A DNA stretch of 64,000 nucleotides, taken from NCBI RefSeq assembly GCF_900104795.1, contig NZ_FNTG01000002.1, positions 1,860,001 through 1,924,000 of the forward strand, read 5' to 3'. Of this stretch, positions 43,660 to 52,417 are shown one piece after another (within the stretch, counting starts at the first letter, position 1; every line of letters starts with the position of its first letter). A program made the position numbers and the translations under genes. Under the pieces are notes generated by a model. That model made no database searches and was not told the origin of the DNA. It saw only the letters and a list, made by a program, of their open reading frames with translations. The DNA comes from Burkholderia sp. WP9 (lineage in GTDB: Bacteria; Pseudomonadota; Gammaproteobacteria; Burkholderiales; Burkholderiaceae).

Positions 43660-44921
43660 CGGACGCTGCTGCTGCAAAGGCGCAAGCCGCCCATGCCGGA
43701 CTCGAAGCGCCGCGCACGATCGTGGTGATCGGCGGCGGCCAGGCGGCCGGCTGGGTTGTGAAGACCTTGCGTAAGGAAGGCTTCGATGGCCGCCTCGTGA
43801 TGATCGCCGACGAAGTCCATCTGCCATACGAACGCCCGCCGCTCTCGAAAGCGGTGCTGGCGGGCGAAGCGGATATCGATACCGTGCGGCTCGTCAAGCC
43901 CGACGATTTCGACGCGCTGAACGTCGAAGCATGGCAACCGGATTGCGCGACTTCGATCGATCGTGAACAGCGCATCGTGCGCACGCAGTCGGGACGCGAA
44001 GTGCAGTACGACCGTCTGGTGATCGCGACCGGCGGCGCGGCGCGCAAGTTGCCGGACTCGTTGGTCAAGACCTCGCACGTTGCTTATCTGCGCACGCTCG
44101 ACGAAGCCGTCGCATTGGGCGAACGCTTGCGTGCCAGCAAGCGTGTGCTGGTGGTGGGCGGCGGCTGGATCGGCCTTGAAGTCGCGGCCACGGCGCGCAA
44201 GCTCGGCGTCGACGCGACGGTGGTGGAAGGCGCGCCGCGTCTGTGCGCGCGTTCGTTGCCGCCGATGGTGTCCGACTTCCTGCTCGACCTGCATCGCTCG
44301 AACGGCGTGGACGTGCGTTTGAACGCCTCGCTCGTGTCGCTCGAAGATCATCCGAACGACGGTAACCGCATTCGCGCCACATTCGCGGACGGCTCGACAC
44401 TCGATGCCGATTTCGCGGTGGCCGGCATCGGTCTCACGCCGCACACGGCGTTGGCCGAAGCGGCGGGCGTGAAGGTGGAAGACGGCATCGTGGTCGATCA
44501 TTTCGGCGCGACCGACGACCCGCGCATTTTCGCGTGCGGCGACGTCGCCAATCATCCGAGCGCATGGCTCAAGCGCCGCGTGCGGCTCGAATCGTGGGCC
44601 AACGCGCAAAACCAGGCGATTGCCGCCGCCAAAGCATTGCTCGGCACCTTCGAACCGTATGCGGACATTCCGTGGTTCTGGTCCGATCAGTACGACGTCA
44701 ATCTGCAGATTCTCGGCGACATTCCGGGCAACGCGCAGCTCGCCGTGCGCGGCGATTTGCCCGGCAAACGCGCCACGCTGTTCCATCTGGAAGACAGCGC
44801 GATTCGCGGCGTGATCGCTATCAATACGCCGCGCGAACTGAAACTGTCGCGCAAATGGATGAACCAAGGCCGGACCATCGACCTTGCCACCCTGACCGAC
44901 GCCTCAACGGCACTTGCCTAA
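43656..44921 (+). CDS. FAD-dependent NAD(P)H-ferredoxin reductase
   Basis: A 421-residue flavoprotein of the ring-hydroxylating dioxygenase reductase family (BphA4/TodA type). It has the FAD motif VIGGGQAAG near residue 25, PYERPPLSK, the NAD motif VLVVGGGWIGLE and the second FAD contact FACGDVANHP, followed by RLESWANAQNQ, all typical. It would take electrons from NADH to the Rieske ferredoxin of this operon, completing a three-component oxygenase. The ATG at 43656 overlaps the stop of the dioxygenase gene by four bases. Confidence 0.9.
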   Translation: MTDAAAAKAQAAHAGLEAPRTIVVIGGGQAAGWVVKTLRKEGFDGRLVMIADEVHLPYERPPLSKAVLAGEADIDTVRLVKPDDFDALNVEAWQPDCATSIDREQRIVRTQSGREVQYDRLVIATGGAARKLPDSLVKTSHVAYLRTLDEAVALGERLRASKRVLVVGGGWIGLEVAATARKLGVDATVVEGAPRLCARSLPPMVSDFLLDLHRSNGVDVRLNASLVSLEDHPNDGNRIRATFADGSTLDADFAVAGIGLTPHTALAEAAGVKVEDGIVVDHFGATDDPRIFACGDVANHPSAWLKRRVRLESWANAQNQAIAAAKALLGTFEPYADIPWFWSDQYDVNLQILGDIPGNAQLAVRGDLPGKRATLFHLEDSAIRGVIAINTPRELKLSRKWMNQGRTIDLATLTDASTALA

Positions 44922-44946
44922 CCACATCTACGGACGGCACAACGGC

Positions 44947-46350
44947 ATGAGAACCATCGACAACACCATGGGGGACCGCAGCAGCGCCGGTGTCTCAGGC
45001 CCTGTGACCCGGGGCTCGATCATCGCGCGTCTGGAGCGGTTGCCCAAGAATGCAATGCAGGTGCGCGCGCGTATCCTGATCGGTCTCGCGACGTTCTTCG
45101 ACGGCTTCGACGTGATCGCCATCGCGGCCACGCTGCCGATCCTGATCGCGAAGTGGCATCTGACGCCGTGGGAAATCGGCTTTTTGATCGGCTCCGGTTC
45201 GGTTGGACAACTGATCGGCGCATTCGTTTTTCCGTGGTACGCGGAGCGCAGCGGCCGCGTGAAAGCGATTGCGTTGAGTTCGGGGATTATCGGCATTACG
45301 AGTATTGCCTGCGGTTTTGCGCCGACGTTCGCGGCGTTCGTCGTGCTGCGTGTGATTCAGGGGCTCGGGCTCGGCGGGGAATTGCCGGTGGCCGCGACTT
45401 ACATCAACGAGATCAGCCGTGCGCATGGCCGTGGCCGTTTTGTGCTGCTGTATGAAATCGTTTTCCCGGTCGGCCTGCTCGCCTCGAATGCGTTGGGCGC
45501 GTGGATCGTGCCGCGTTTCGGTTGGCAAGCCATGTACTTTATTGGCGGCATGCCGTTGATTCTGTTCTTCGTGCTGCGCAAGCTCGTGCCGGAATCGCCG
45601 CGCTGGCTCGCCGAACGTGAGCGCATGGCCGATGCGGATGCGGCGGTGCATGTATTCGAACGTGCGGTCAAAGGTCCACTTCCGCCGGTCACGCACTCGG
45701 CTGAATTTGAAGCGATGGCCAATCGGCACCCGAAGCGCCGCATGGGCGACCTGTTCGGTCCCGCGTATCTGAAACGCACGCTGGCGGTGGCGATGTTGTG
45801 GATCACCTGCGGCTTCATTCAATACGGTCTCTCGACGTGGCTGCCGACGATCTACCGCACGATTTATCACGCGCCGCTGCAACTCGCGCTGAATCTGGCG
45901 GTGGCGGCTTCGGTGCTCGGCGTGGTGGGGTCGCTGACTTGTGCGTTGCTGGTCGACAGGGTGGGGCGTAAGCCGATCATTAACCTGTCGTTCGTGGCAT
46001 GCGCCATTTCATTGCTGCTGGCGGGTGTTTTCCACGATTCGTCGGTGTATGTGGTGGCCACGTTCTGCGCGCTTTCGCTGGGCTTCCTTGCATGCGGCTT
46101 CATCACGGCCTATGTGTACACGCCGGAACTTTATCCGACCAGCATCCGCGCGATGGGTTGCGGCGTTGGCGGCGCGTGGTTGAAGGTGGCGGCGATTTTT
46201 GCTCCCGCTATCGTGTCCAAGACGATGATCGGCGGCAATTTGCAGGTTGCGTTCTATATCCTCGCGGCCGTGCCGTTCCTCGCGGCGGTGGCGGTGCATT
46301 TTCTGGGTATTGAAACCAAGGGCAAGGTGCTGGAGCAGCTTGAGGCCTGA
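44947..46350 (+). CDS. MFS transporter, aromatic acid:H+ symporter-like
   Basis: A twelve-helix major facilitator of about 467 residues, resembling the aromatic acid/SV2-like branch. Features are FFDGFDVIAIAATLP in helix 1 (the DGFD motif of AAHS proteins), the loop 2-3 motif around PWYAERSGRVKA, GLGLGGELPVAATYINE, and LVDRVGRKP in loop 8-9. It probably imports the operon's substrate as an organic acid. The start is uncertain: the ATG at 44947 is used, but a TTG at 44914 would overlap the reductase stop by eight bases, like other junctions in this operon. A terminator follows. Confidence 0.87.
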   Translation: MRTIDNTMGDRSSAGVSGPVTRGSIIARLERLPKNAMQVRARILIGLATFFDGFDVIAIAATLPILIAKWHLTPWEIGFLIGSGSVGQLIGAFVFPWYAERSGRVKAIALSSGIIGITSIACGFAPTFAAFVVLRVIQGLGLGGELPVAATYINEISRAHGRGRFVLLYEIVFPVGLLASNALGAWIVPRFGWQAMYFIGGMPLILFFVLRKLVPESPRWLAERERMADADAAVHVFERAVKGPLPPVTHSAEFEAMANRHPKRRMGDLFGPAYLKRTLAVAMLWITCGFIQYGLSTWLPTIYRTIYHAPLQLALNLAVAASVLGVVGSLTCALLVDRVGRKPIINLSFVACAISLLLAGVFHDSSVYVVATFCALSLGFLACGFITAYVYTPELYPTSIRAMGCGVGGAWLKVAAIFAPAIVSKTMIGGNLQVAFYILAAVPFLAAVAVHFLGIETKGKVLEQLEA

Positions 46351-46428
46351 GGTATGCCGGTTCGGGTTTGAGGTGGGAATGAGTTTGGTGGGCGGTTGAT
46401 GTTGTAGTACCGCGATAGCAGGAAGACG

Positions 46429-46462
46429 AAGGGCGCACTGGGTGGTGCGCCCTTTCGTTTTT
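46429..46462 (+). terminator. Rho-independent terminator closing the aromatic operon
   Basis: A ten-base stem AAGGGCGCAC / GTGCGCCCTT (46429-46438 and 46445-46454) with a six-base loop, followed by CGT and a run of Ts to 46462. It ends the operon just before the convergent J-like gene. Confidence 0.85.
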
Positions 46463-46479
46463 GGGGTAGTTCCCTCCAC

Positions 46480-48186
46480 CTACCCCACCCGCCGCCTGCA
46501 CCCTTCAATCACCCACACACTCATCAACCCCGCGCCCGCGCACGCGACGATATCCGGCTTATAAATCGCCAACGCCATCCACACGAGATTCGTATACCCG
46601 CGAAAAAACGACGGTATAGCCGCACGCAGATCGCTCCAACGCGTCGTCGCCAGCACGCCACCCGTCGCCGACATCACCGCAAACAAGGCCCACGCAAACT
46701 GTGTCGCGCGCGCTTCGCGCTGTACCAGCAACACGATCAACGCTGCGAACCCGGCGAACCATACAGGCACACAGGCCCAAAACACAGGCGGCCGACGCGC
46801 AACCCATTCGCGCCATTCCGCCTGCGAAAACGAAATGAAGAACGCGAACAACACACCGTGCGCATAAGGCATCAACCACGCATGCGAGTCCGTAGCGATC
46901 CAGTGCCCGGCAAAGCCCAGCGCCGTCGCACTGAAGGCCGCAAGTATCGCGAGTTCCTTGACAGGCGGCCACCCGTAAATCAACGCAGCCCAAATCGTGC
47001 AGACCCCTAGCGTGGCCATCGCGATCGAAGTCGATCTTCCGCTCCCGTCTTCGCACAGCGCAATGGTGGTCGCACCAAGCCACACAGGAACCCACCCATA
47101 GCGCAGCCAACCGATCGCGCGTAACGCCCGCAGTTTTTGTTGCTGGCCTTCGGACAGCAACACGGTGGCGGCAGCGACCATCACCAAAGCAAGCATGAGT
47201 GTCGAAACAAGAATGCCCAATTGAGCCGGCGCCCACTGATCGAACCATCGGCCGCGACTGGAATTGAGCGAAGCATCGGCAAACAGCAATCCGCACCACG
47301 CATTCAGCGCGAGCGCCGGACCAAGCAGGCGGCCCGCGCTAATGCGAAACTTGAGGCAGCGGCCCCAGAAATCGACCTTCTCGGCATTGAGCCTCAGCCG
47401 CACGACGTTGGGATGGTAACGGCATAGCGCGATCAGCAGTTGCTCCATCTCGGCGCGCACGCCGGCACGAAGCAGCGCTCTAGCGCCGACCGTCATTTGA
47501 GGCAATGGCCCTTCGAGCAACGCCATCGCGTTGGGAAAGCGCAGACGCAGCGCGTCGTAGTCCTCGTCGGCAAACACGCGGTCCAGCGCGAGCGCCGCAA
47601 TGGCCGCATTGCGCCGCCGCAGATGCGTCGCGCTGTCCCGCCAGCCGAGGACCGCACTTAGGTTCGTGCGCAGCGTGGCCGGCGTGTCCTCGTTTAGACA
47701 ATGGCACAGCGCCTGCCATTCGAGTTCGTCGCGCGTCGGAATGTTGATAACGCGGGCAAATAGATCTTGCAGTGTCCGCCGCGACCCGAGATCATCCGCG
47801 TGCGCGACGAAGTTTTGCCAGAGTTGGACTGCGGTTTCGAAAGCGTCCAGTTCGCGAGCGGCCTGAACTTCAGAGGTGTCGGCCGTAATGGACAGCATCA
47901 CAGGCGCTTTTGTAGATATCTGCGTGGGTTCGGTCAACTCCGCAGTCGCGATGCCGTCCACATTCACCTGCGTGGGCGCCGTGGTCGATTCCTGTGCGGC
48001 CGTACCGCTCGCCATCTGCAACGCGGACTCATACGCATACCGCAAACGCTGAAACGCCTCGGCATCTTCGTCCGGACGCTGTTGCTTCAACAGCCGCGCA
48101 TAGGCGCGACGCACCGCACGCTCGTCGGCATTCGACTCGATCCCGAGCACGTCCCAAGGCCAATGATTGTTCGCAATCGTGTTCAT
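46480..48186 (-). CDS. Membrane protein with degenerate J-domain, partner of HscC
   Basis: A 568-residue protein. Residues about 9-55 look like a J-domain (WPWDVLGIESNADERAVRRAYARL, then RLRYAYESAL), but the HPD tripeptide is RPD (residues 37-39), so the His is lost. A variable helical region follows (about 100-280). The second half has around eight membrane helices. The gene lies six bases after hscC, an arrangement like E. coli hscC with its djlB/djlC J-proteins. It is therefore probably the membrane-bound co-chaperone of this Hsp70, but the missing His raises doubt about ATPase stimulation. Confidence 0.75.
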   Translation of the reverse strand: MNTIANNHWPWDVLGIESNADERAVRRAYARLLKQQRPDEDAEAFQRLRYAYESALQMASGTAAQESTTAPTQVNVDGIATAELTEPTQISTKAPVMLSITADTSEVQAARELDAFETAVQLWQNFVAHADDLGSRRTLQDLFARVINIPTRDELEWQALCHCLNEDTPATLRTNLSAVLGWRDSATHLRRRNAAIAALALDRVFADEDYDALRLRFPNAMALLEGPLPQMTVGARALLRAGVRAEMEQLLIALCRYHPNVVRLRLNAEKVDFWGRCLKFRISAGRLLGPALALNAWCGLLFADASLNSSRGRWFDQWAPAQLGILVSTLMLALVMVAAATVLLSEGQQQKLRALRAIGWLRYGWVPVWLGATTIALCEDGSGRSTSIAMATLGVCTIWAALIYGWPPVKELAILAAFSATALGFAGHWIATDSHAWLMPYAHGVLFAFFISFSQAEWREWVARRPPVFWACVPVWFAGFAALIVLLVQREARATQFAWALFAVMSATGGVLATTRWSDLRAAIPSFFRGYTNLVWMALAIYKPDIVACAGAGLMSVWVIEGCRRRVG

Positions 48187-48192
48187 GGCCGC

Positions 48193-49902
48193 TCAATAGG
48201 TCACATGCACATCAAAGCGGTCGAGCAGCGCGCCCAGTTCGCCGCGCGCCTGCGCGATTTCATCGGCATTCTGATGCTCGATCAGCGCCTGGAAGCGAGC
48301 GATATGCGCGGCCAGATATTGCCGATGGTCGCCCAGCGTTTCTTCGTAGACACGGTCCGCGCGCGTCAACAACGTCCGGTTCTCCAGTTGGTCGCGTGGA
48401 TGAATCTTCAGCGCGCTCAATGCAGCGAGGCGCTCGCGGATTTCTTCCGGCGTCATCACACCGGGGTTTTCTTCAATCACCATTGCGCGTTTCTTGCCGT
48501 CCGGAAACGCGGTGGCTTCCACTTCGAGCACACCGTTGATGTCGTAAGTGAAGCGCACATCCGCGCCTGCTTCGCCCGCTGGTTTGAGCGGCACTTCGAG
48601 CGTGAATTCGCCGAGCGATACGTTGTCCGCGGTCAGCCGCGCTTCGCCCTGAAACACCTTGAGGTTGAGTATCGGCTGACGGTCGCGCACGGTAAAGATG
48701 CGCTGCATGCGGCTCACCGGCACGATCGTATTGCGCTCGATGATCGGCAGGAAGTGACCCGGCACGAATTGGCCCGGACCCACCTGCATGGCCGTGTCGA
48801 TGCCGAGGCTATACGGCGCGACATCGGTCAGCACCATTTCTTCGAGCCCGGCGTCGCGTCCAACGAGACCGGCCTGTACCGCAGCGCCGAGTGCGACCAC
48901 CTCGTCCGGATTCAAATGTCCGGTGGGCAGGCGACCGAACATCTTCGAGACCAGCTTGCGGACCATCGGCATGCGCGACGCACCACCCACGAGAATGATC
49001 TCGTCGAGCGCAGCCACGGCGATTTTCGAATCACGCAAGGCGCGTTCCACCGGCTTACGCAGCCGTTCCAGCAAATGCTCGCAAGTGCGCTCCGCGGCGG
49101 CTGCGTCGAGTTGGAGCGTGTACTTGTCGTCGCCGGCTGCAAGCTCGAGGGTGACGCTTTCAACGCCGCTCTGCGTGAACTGACGCTTCGCACGTTCGGC
49201 CTGCTGATGCAGACGCTGTGCTGCAACCGGCGCGAGCGATCTGACCTTGAGGCCGTTGCGCTGGCAGAACAACTCGACCAGTGCCTCGGTGAAATCTTCA
49301 CCGCCCAGAAAATTGTCGCCGGTGCTCGCGCGCACCTCCATCACACCTTCGAAGAAGTCGAGCACGGAAACGTCGAAGGTGCCGCCGCCGAGATCGAAGA
49401 TCAGAAATTTGCGCTCGCAATCGCGTTGATGCACGCCATACGCCAGCGCGGCCGCTGTCGGTTCGTTGACGAGACGCAGTACATTGAGACCGGCCAGTTC
49501 CCCGGCGATGCGCGTGGCTTTACGTTGTGCATCGCTGAAATAGGCGGGCACGGCGATCACCGCGTCGCTGATCGCTTCGCCGAGAAAAGCTTCGGCATCG
49601 GCCTTCAATGATTTGAGTACGAGAGAAGACAGCTCTTCGGGGCGCAGCGTTTGCGCGCCGAGCGACACGGTGCGGCTCGTGCCCATGTAGCGCTTGAAGT
49701 TTGCAGCGGTACGTTGCAGATGCGTATGCAGGCGATCGTGGGCGGGGCGGCCGACGAGGATCGAGCCGTCGTCGTCGATGGAAACGCACGAGGGCGTGAG
49801 CGTCTCGCCTAACGCGTTCGGGATGAGGACAGCGTGATTGTCGCGCCAGATTGCCGCGAGACTATGCGTGGTTCCAAGATCGATGCCGATGATCGAAGGC
49901 AT
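48193..49902 (-). CDS. hscC: HscC-type Hsp70 chaperone
   Basis: A 569-residue DnaK homologue shorter than DnaK, similar in length to E. coli HscC (556). ATPase-domain motifs are [41 protein letters not shown] and [13 protein letters not shown]; the substrate domain includes [19 protein letters not shown] sequence and the chain ends without DnaK's acidic tail. HscC chaperones are specialised and work with membrane J-proteins. The ATG at 49902 is chosen by homology ([10 protein letters not shown]). It is the first gene of a two-gene unit with the J-like gene downstream. Confidence 0.88.
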   Translation of the reverse strand: MPSIIGIDLGTTHSLAAIWRDNHAVLIPNALGETLTPSCVSIDDDGSILVGRPAHDRLHTHLQRTAANFKRYMGTSRTVSLGAQTLRPEELSSLVLKSLKADAEAFLGEAISDAVIAVPAYFSDAQRKATRIAGELAGLNVLRLVNEPTAAALAYGVHQRDCERKFLIFDLGGGTFDVSVLDFFEGVMEVRASTGDNFLGGEDFTEALVELFCQRNGLKVRSLAPVAAQRLHQQAERAKRQFTQSGVESVTLELAAGDDKYTLQLDAAAAERTCEHLLERLRKPVERALRDSKIAVAALDEIILVGGASRMPMVRKLVSKMFGRLPTGHLNPDEVVALGAAVQAGLVGRDAGLEEMVLTDVAPYSLGIDTAMQVGPGQFVPGHFLPIIERNTIVPVSRMQRIFTVRDRQPILNLKVFQGEARLTADNVSLGEFTLEVPLKPAGEAGADVRFTYDINGVLEVEATAFPDGKKRAMVIEENPGVMTPEEIRERLAALSALKIHPRDQLENRTLLTRADRVYEETLGDHRQYLAAHIARFQALIEHQNADEIAQARGELGALLDRFDVHVTY

Positions 49903-50178
49903 GTACGGTTTCCGATTCGTTTGCGCCCCTCCGTGAGGAGACCGCCCAGGTTTTCGCTGATGCATTGCGTGGAGCCGGGTGTAGCTCCGTCCAATGGCGA
50001 TAACGGCAGACCGCACGCAAACTTGAGCGGCGCGGACAAAAGGTCGCTGAGGGAATCGGATCGTGGGATGCGCTGCGCATGGCGGCCGGATGATCGGCCG
50101 GACATGCGAAAGCGGCGAGCCGTGCGTGGCACACGGCGTGGAGAGAGGTACTCGAAGCGCGCTAGACGAGCGTGCTGC

Positions 50179-50198
50179 GCGATAGCGATCGCTATCGC
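50179..50198. repeat. 20-base perfect palindrome in the hscC/GNAT interval
   Basis: The string GCGATAGCGATCGCTATCGC is its own reverse complement. It contains GCGATCGC at the centre. It lies ten bases beyond the end of the GNAT gene in a 306-base interval (49903-50208) that holds no gene. With no T run on either side it is a poor terminator; an operator for hscC is possible. Confidence 0.5.
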
Positions 50199-50208
50199 AA
50201 CGTCGACA

Positions 50209-50670
50209 TCACAGCGCTTTGCGATAAACCACGAAACCCGAGCGGTCCGCGACCTGGTCATACAGCTTCATCGCCGTCTGATTGGTTTCGTGTGTCTGCC
50301 AGTAAACGCGCTGCGAGCCATCGGCTTTGGCGCGTGCATATACCGCCTCGATCAATGCTCGGCCCACGCCTTTGCCGCGTTCGCTATCGAGCGTATAGAG
50401 GTCTTGCAGATAGCAGATGGGTCCCGCCATGGTGGTGTGACGGTGATACAGAAAATGCACGAGACCGAGCAACTGGCCGTTGCGTTCGGCGACCATGGCA
50501 TGCATCGGCTCATAGCCGTCGAAGAAACGCCCCCAAGTGATTTTCGTGATTTCGCGCGGCAAGGCTGTTTCGCCCGAGCGGCCATAGAACGCGTTGTAGG
50601 CGTCCCATAGCGGCAACCACGCGTCGAAATCGGCGGGTGCGACAGGGCGGATCTGAATCGGGCCTGACAT
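50209..50670 (-). CDS. GNAT-family N-acetyltransferase
   Basis: A 153-residue GNAT acetyltransferase. The acetyl-CoA binding motif is LDSERGKGVGRALIEAVYARA (near residue 95), and the strand before it reads CYLQDLYT. The N-terminal IRPVAPADFDAWLPLWDAY is typical of the family. The substrate is unknown. It is a single gene between hscC and the flavoprotein. Confidence 0.87.
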   Translation of the reverse strand: MSGPIQIRPVAPADFDAWLPLWDAYNAFYGRSGETALPREITKITWGRFFDGYEPMHAMVAERNGQLLGLVHFLYHRHTTMAGPICYLQDLYTLDSERGKGVGRALIEAVYARAKADGSQRVYWQTHETNQTAMKLYDQVADRSGFVVYRKAL

Positions 50671-50797
50671 GTTTGATTCCTCGTTAAGTGAAGATTCTCA
50701 AACCGTCAGCATAAGAAATTTGTCGCACGATTGTTAGCTCCACAAAGCGGCCAGAACTTGGAGCCACGCGCAGGGTGATCGCCTCCGCCATGGCGCG

Positions 50798-51901
50798 CTA
50801 GACCGTTTCCGCCTTGAGCCATCGCGTGAGCAGCGCATCGTCGCCGGTTTCCAGCGACTCCGCGATTCGGCGTCCCACCGCCGCGCCGAATTTATATCCG
50901 TGTCCGGAGCAAGCCGACACCACTAGCGTGTTGCCAATCCGCTTCGAAAAGAACCGCTTGTCCGCCGTGAAGGTGTACGCGCAGGTTTTTACTTCGGATA
51001 CCGTATATTCTTCTATGCGGCCGAACGGCGGCGAAAACATCCGGCGCAAACGGTCGCCATCGCCAGGCGCGGCAACGCGATTGGCGTCGGGGTCCAGCGC
51101 AAGCGTTTTATTGACACCCGCACCGAACTTCAGACCGACGCCGTCGATTGGTGGCAGCACATAGCCGTCATTCTTGCCGCCAATGTCGACGATCGCGGGT
51201 GCCGTCGACCACGCGTCTTCCAGATCCGCCGGCGGCTCCAGATAAGCGACGGTATTGCGATAAGTCATCAGGTTTTCGGCGAGCGCCGGGAACAGTTGCA
51301 ACGTCCATGCGCCCGCGGCGACCACGAGCTTGTCGGCACGCACGAGAGTGTCGTCTTCGAGACGCACGGAAGCGGTGTGCGGATCGACCGCGAGCACCTT
51401 CGTGTGCATGCGAATATCGGCGCCGCGCATCTTGAGCCACGCTTTCATGTCGCGTGCAATGCGTTCGCTGAACAGCGCACCACCGTCGCGATCGAAGTAA
51501 GCATAACGAAAGGTGTTGGGGTCGAGAAAGGGAAACCGCGCGGCGGCATCGCGTGGCTCAAGCCTTTCATACTCGAAATTCATGCGGTCGAGTCCGGCGC
51601 GGAACTGCTCGGCGCCGTCGCCCGCGAATTGTGAAATGCCGAGTACTCCGCAGTTTGCATAGTGTGAAACGCCGAGGTCGTTCCACAGCAGGTCCCAGCT
51701 GTCGAACGCCTCGTCGATGGTGTGCGCGTAGCCGTCCGCATCGCTGTAGGCACGGCGAATCATGCGATGCCGGTCGCCTGAAGCGGCGAGTGGATTGGGA
51801 ATCGAGCCTTGTTCGATCAGTGTGATGTCGTGTCCCTGTTTTGAGAGCGACCACGCCGTGCTCAAGCCGGTAATGCCCGCGCCTACGATTGTTATCCGCA
51901 T
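50798..51901 (-). CDS. Sarcosine-oxidase-like FAD oxidoreductase
   Basis: A 367-residue DAO-family flavoprotein. The FAD-binding motif is GAGITGLSTAW near the start. Near the C-terminus KTCAYTFTADKRFF places Cys307 where monomeric sarcosine oxidase has its covalently flavinylated Cys, and SACSGHGYKFGAAVG completes the flavin site. It therefore probably oxidises an N-methyl or secondary amino acid with a covalent FAD. No tetrahydrofolate-type subunits are nearby, in line with a monomeric enzyme. Confidence 0.83.
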   Translation of the reverse strand: MRITIVGAGITGLSTAWSLSKQGHDITLIEQGSIPNPLAASGDRHRMIRRAYSDADGYAHTIDEAFDSWDLLWNDLGVSHYANCGVLGISQFAGDGAEQFRAGLDRMNFEYERLEPRDAAARFPFLDPNTFRYAYFDRDGGALFSERIARDMKAWLKMRGADIRMHTKVLAVDPHTASVRLEDDTLVRADKLVVAAGAWTLQLFPALAENLMTYRNTVAYLEPPADLEDAWSTAPAIVDIGGKNDGYVLPPIDGVGLKFGAGVNKTLALDPDANRVAAPGDGDRLRRMFSPPFGRIEEYTVSEVKTCAYTFTADKRFFSKRIGNTLVVSACSGHGYKFGAAVGRRIAESLETGDDALLTRWLKAETV

Positions 51902-52037
51902 GCCAACTCCCCCCAGTCAATGGTCCTGGGTCAGAGTCTAGCAGCGGGAAAAATAATCGGCGCGCGTCGCGTACGTTCGCGCGCGAGTCTATTCAGACAA
52001 AACGTTCAGCGAGCAGGCGTCTCCGCGCGCCGCGGTG

Positions 52038-52241
52038 TCAGTGTTTGCGGTCCGGGCTATGACGAAGCTGATTGCGGACTTTTTTCGCCGCAAAGAGCGG
52101 TACGTAATCGAATACACGCGCGTCCTGACGATAAACAGCCAGGATGTCCGCGTACAGCTTCGAGACCGTTTCCGTTGGCGTGTCGGTTTCCTCGGCGATG
52201 CTTCTCACCAATTCGTCTACGTTGGGCTCGGGTTGAGACAT
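52038..52241 (-). CDS. DUF3562 family small protein
   Basis: A 67-residue protein of the DUF3562 type common in Burkholderiaceae (PNVDELVRSIAEETDTPTETV, FDYVPLFAAKKVRNQLR). It is helical and cytoplasmic, with unknown function. The ATG at 52241 has GGAG six bases upstream, whereas the TTG at 52253 would include that ribosome site inside the gene. Confidence 0.78.
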   Translation of the reverse strand: MSQPEPNVDELVRSIAEETDTPTETVSKLYADILAVYRQDARVFDYVPLFAAKKVRNQLRHSPDRKH

Positions 52242-52417
52242 GGGCTTCTCCAAGGATGCCAGGCAGGTTGGACGGACACAGCGCGCACAGCAGGAGTTTC
52301 ATTAGAGGATGCGATGCACGGGCATGCCAATTGAATCGATCTATCACATGATTCAATTCACAGAGATTTTTGTCTTGCGGTGCAGCAAGTCACCGTGTGG
52401 CGCGGCTAGCCGGAAAA

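Noticed and set aside
47767..49611. 614-codon plus-strand frame opposite hscC and the J-like gene.
   Set aside because: HscC on the minus strand is unmistakable; the plus frame is a shadow.
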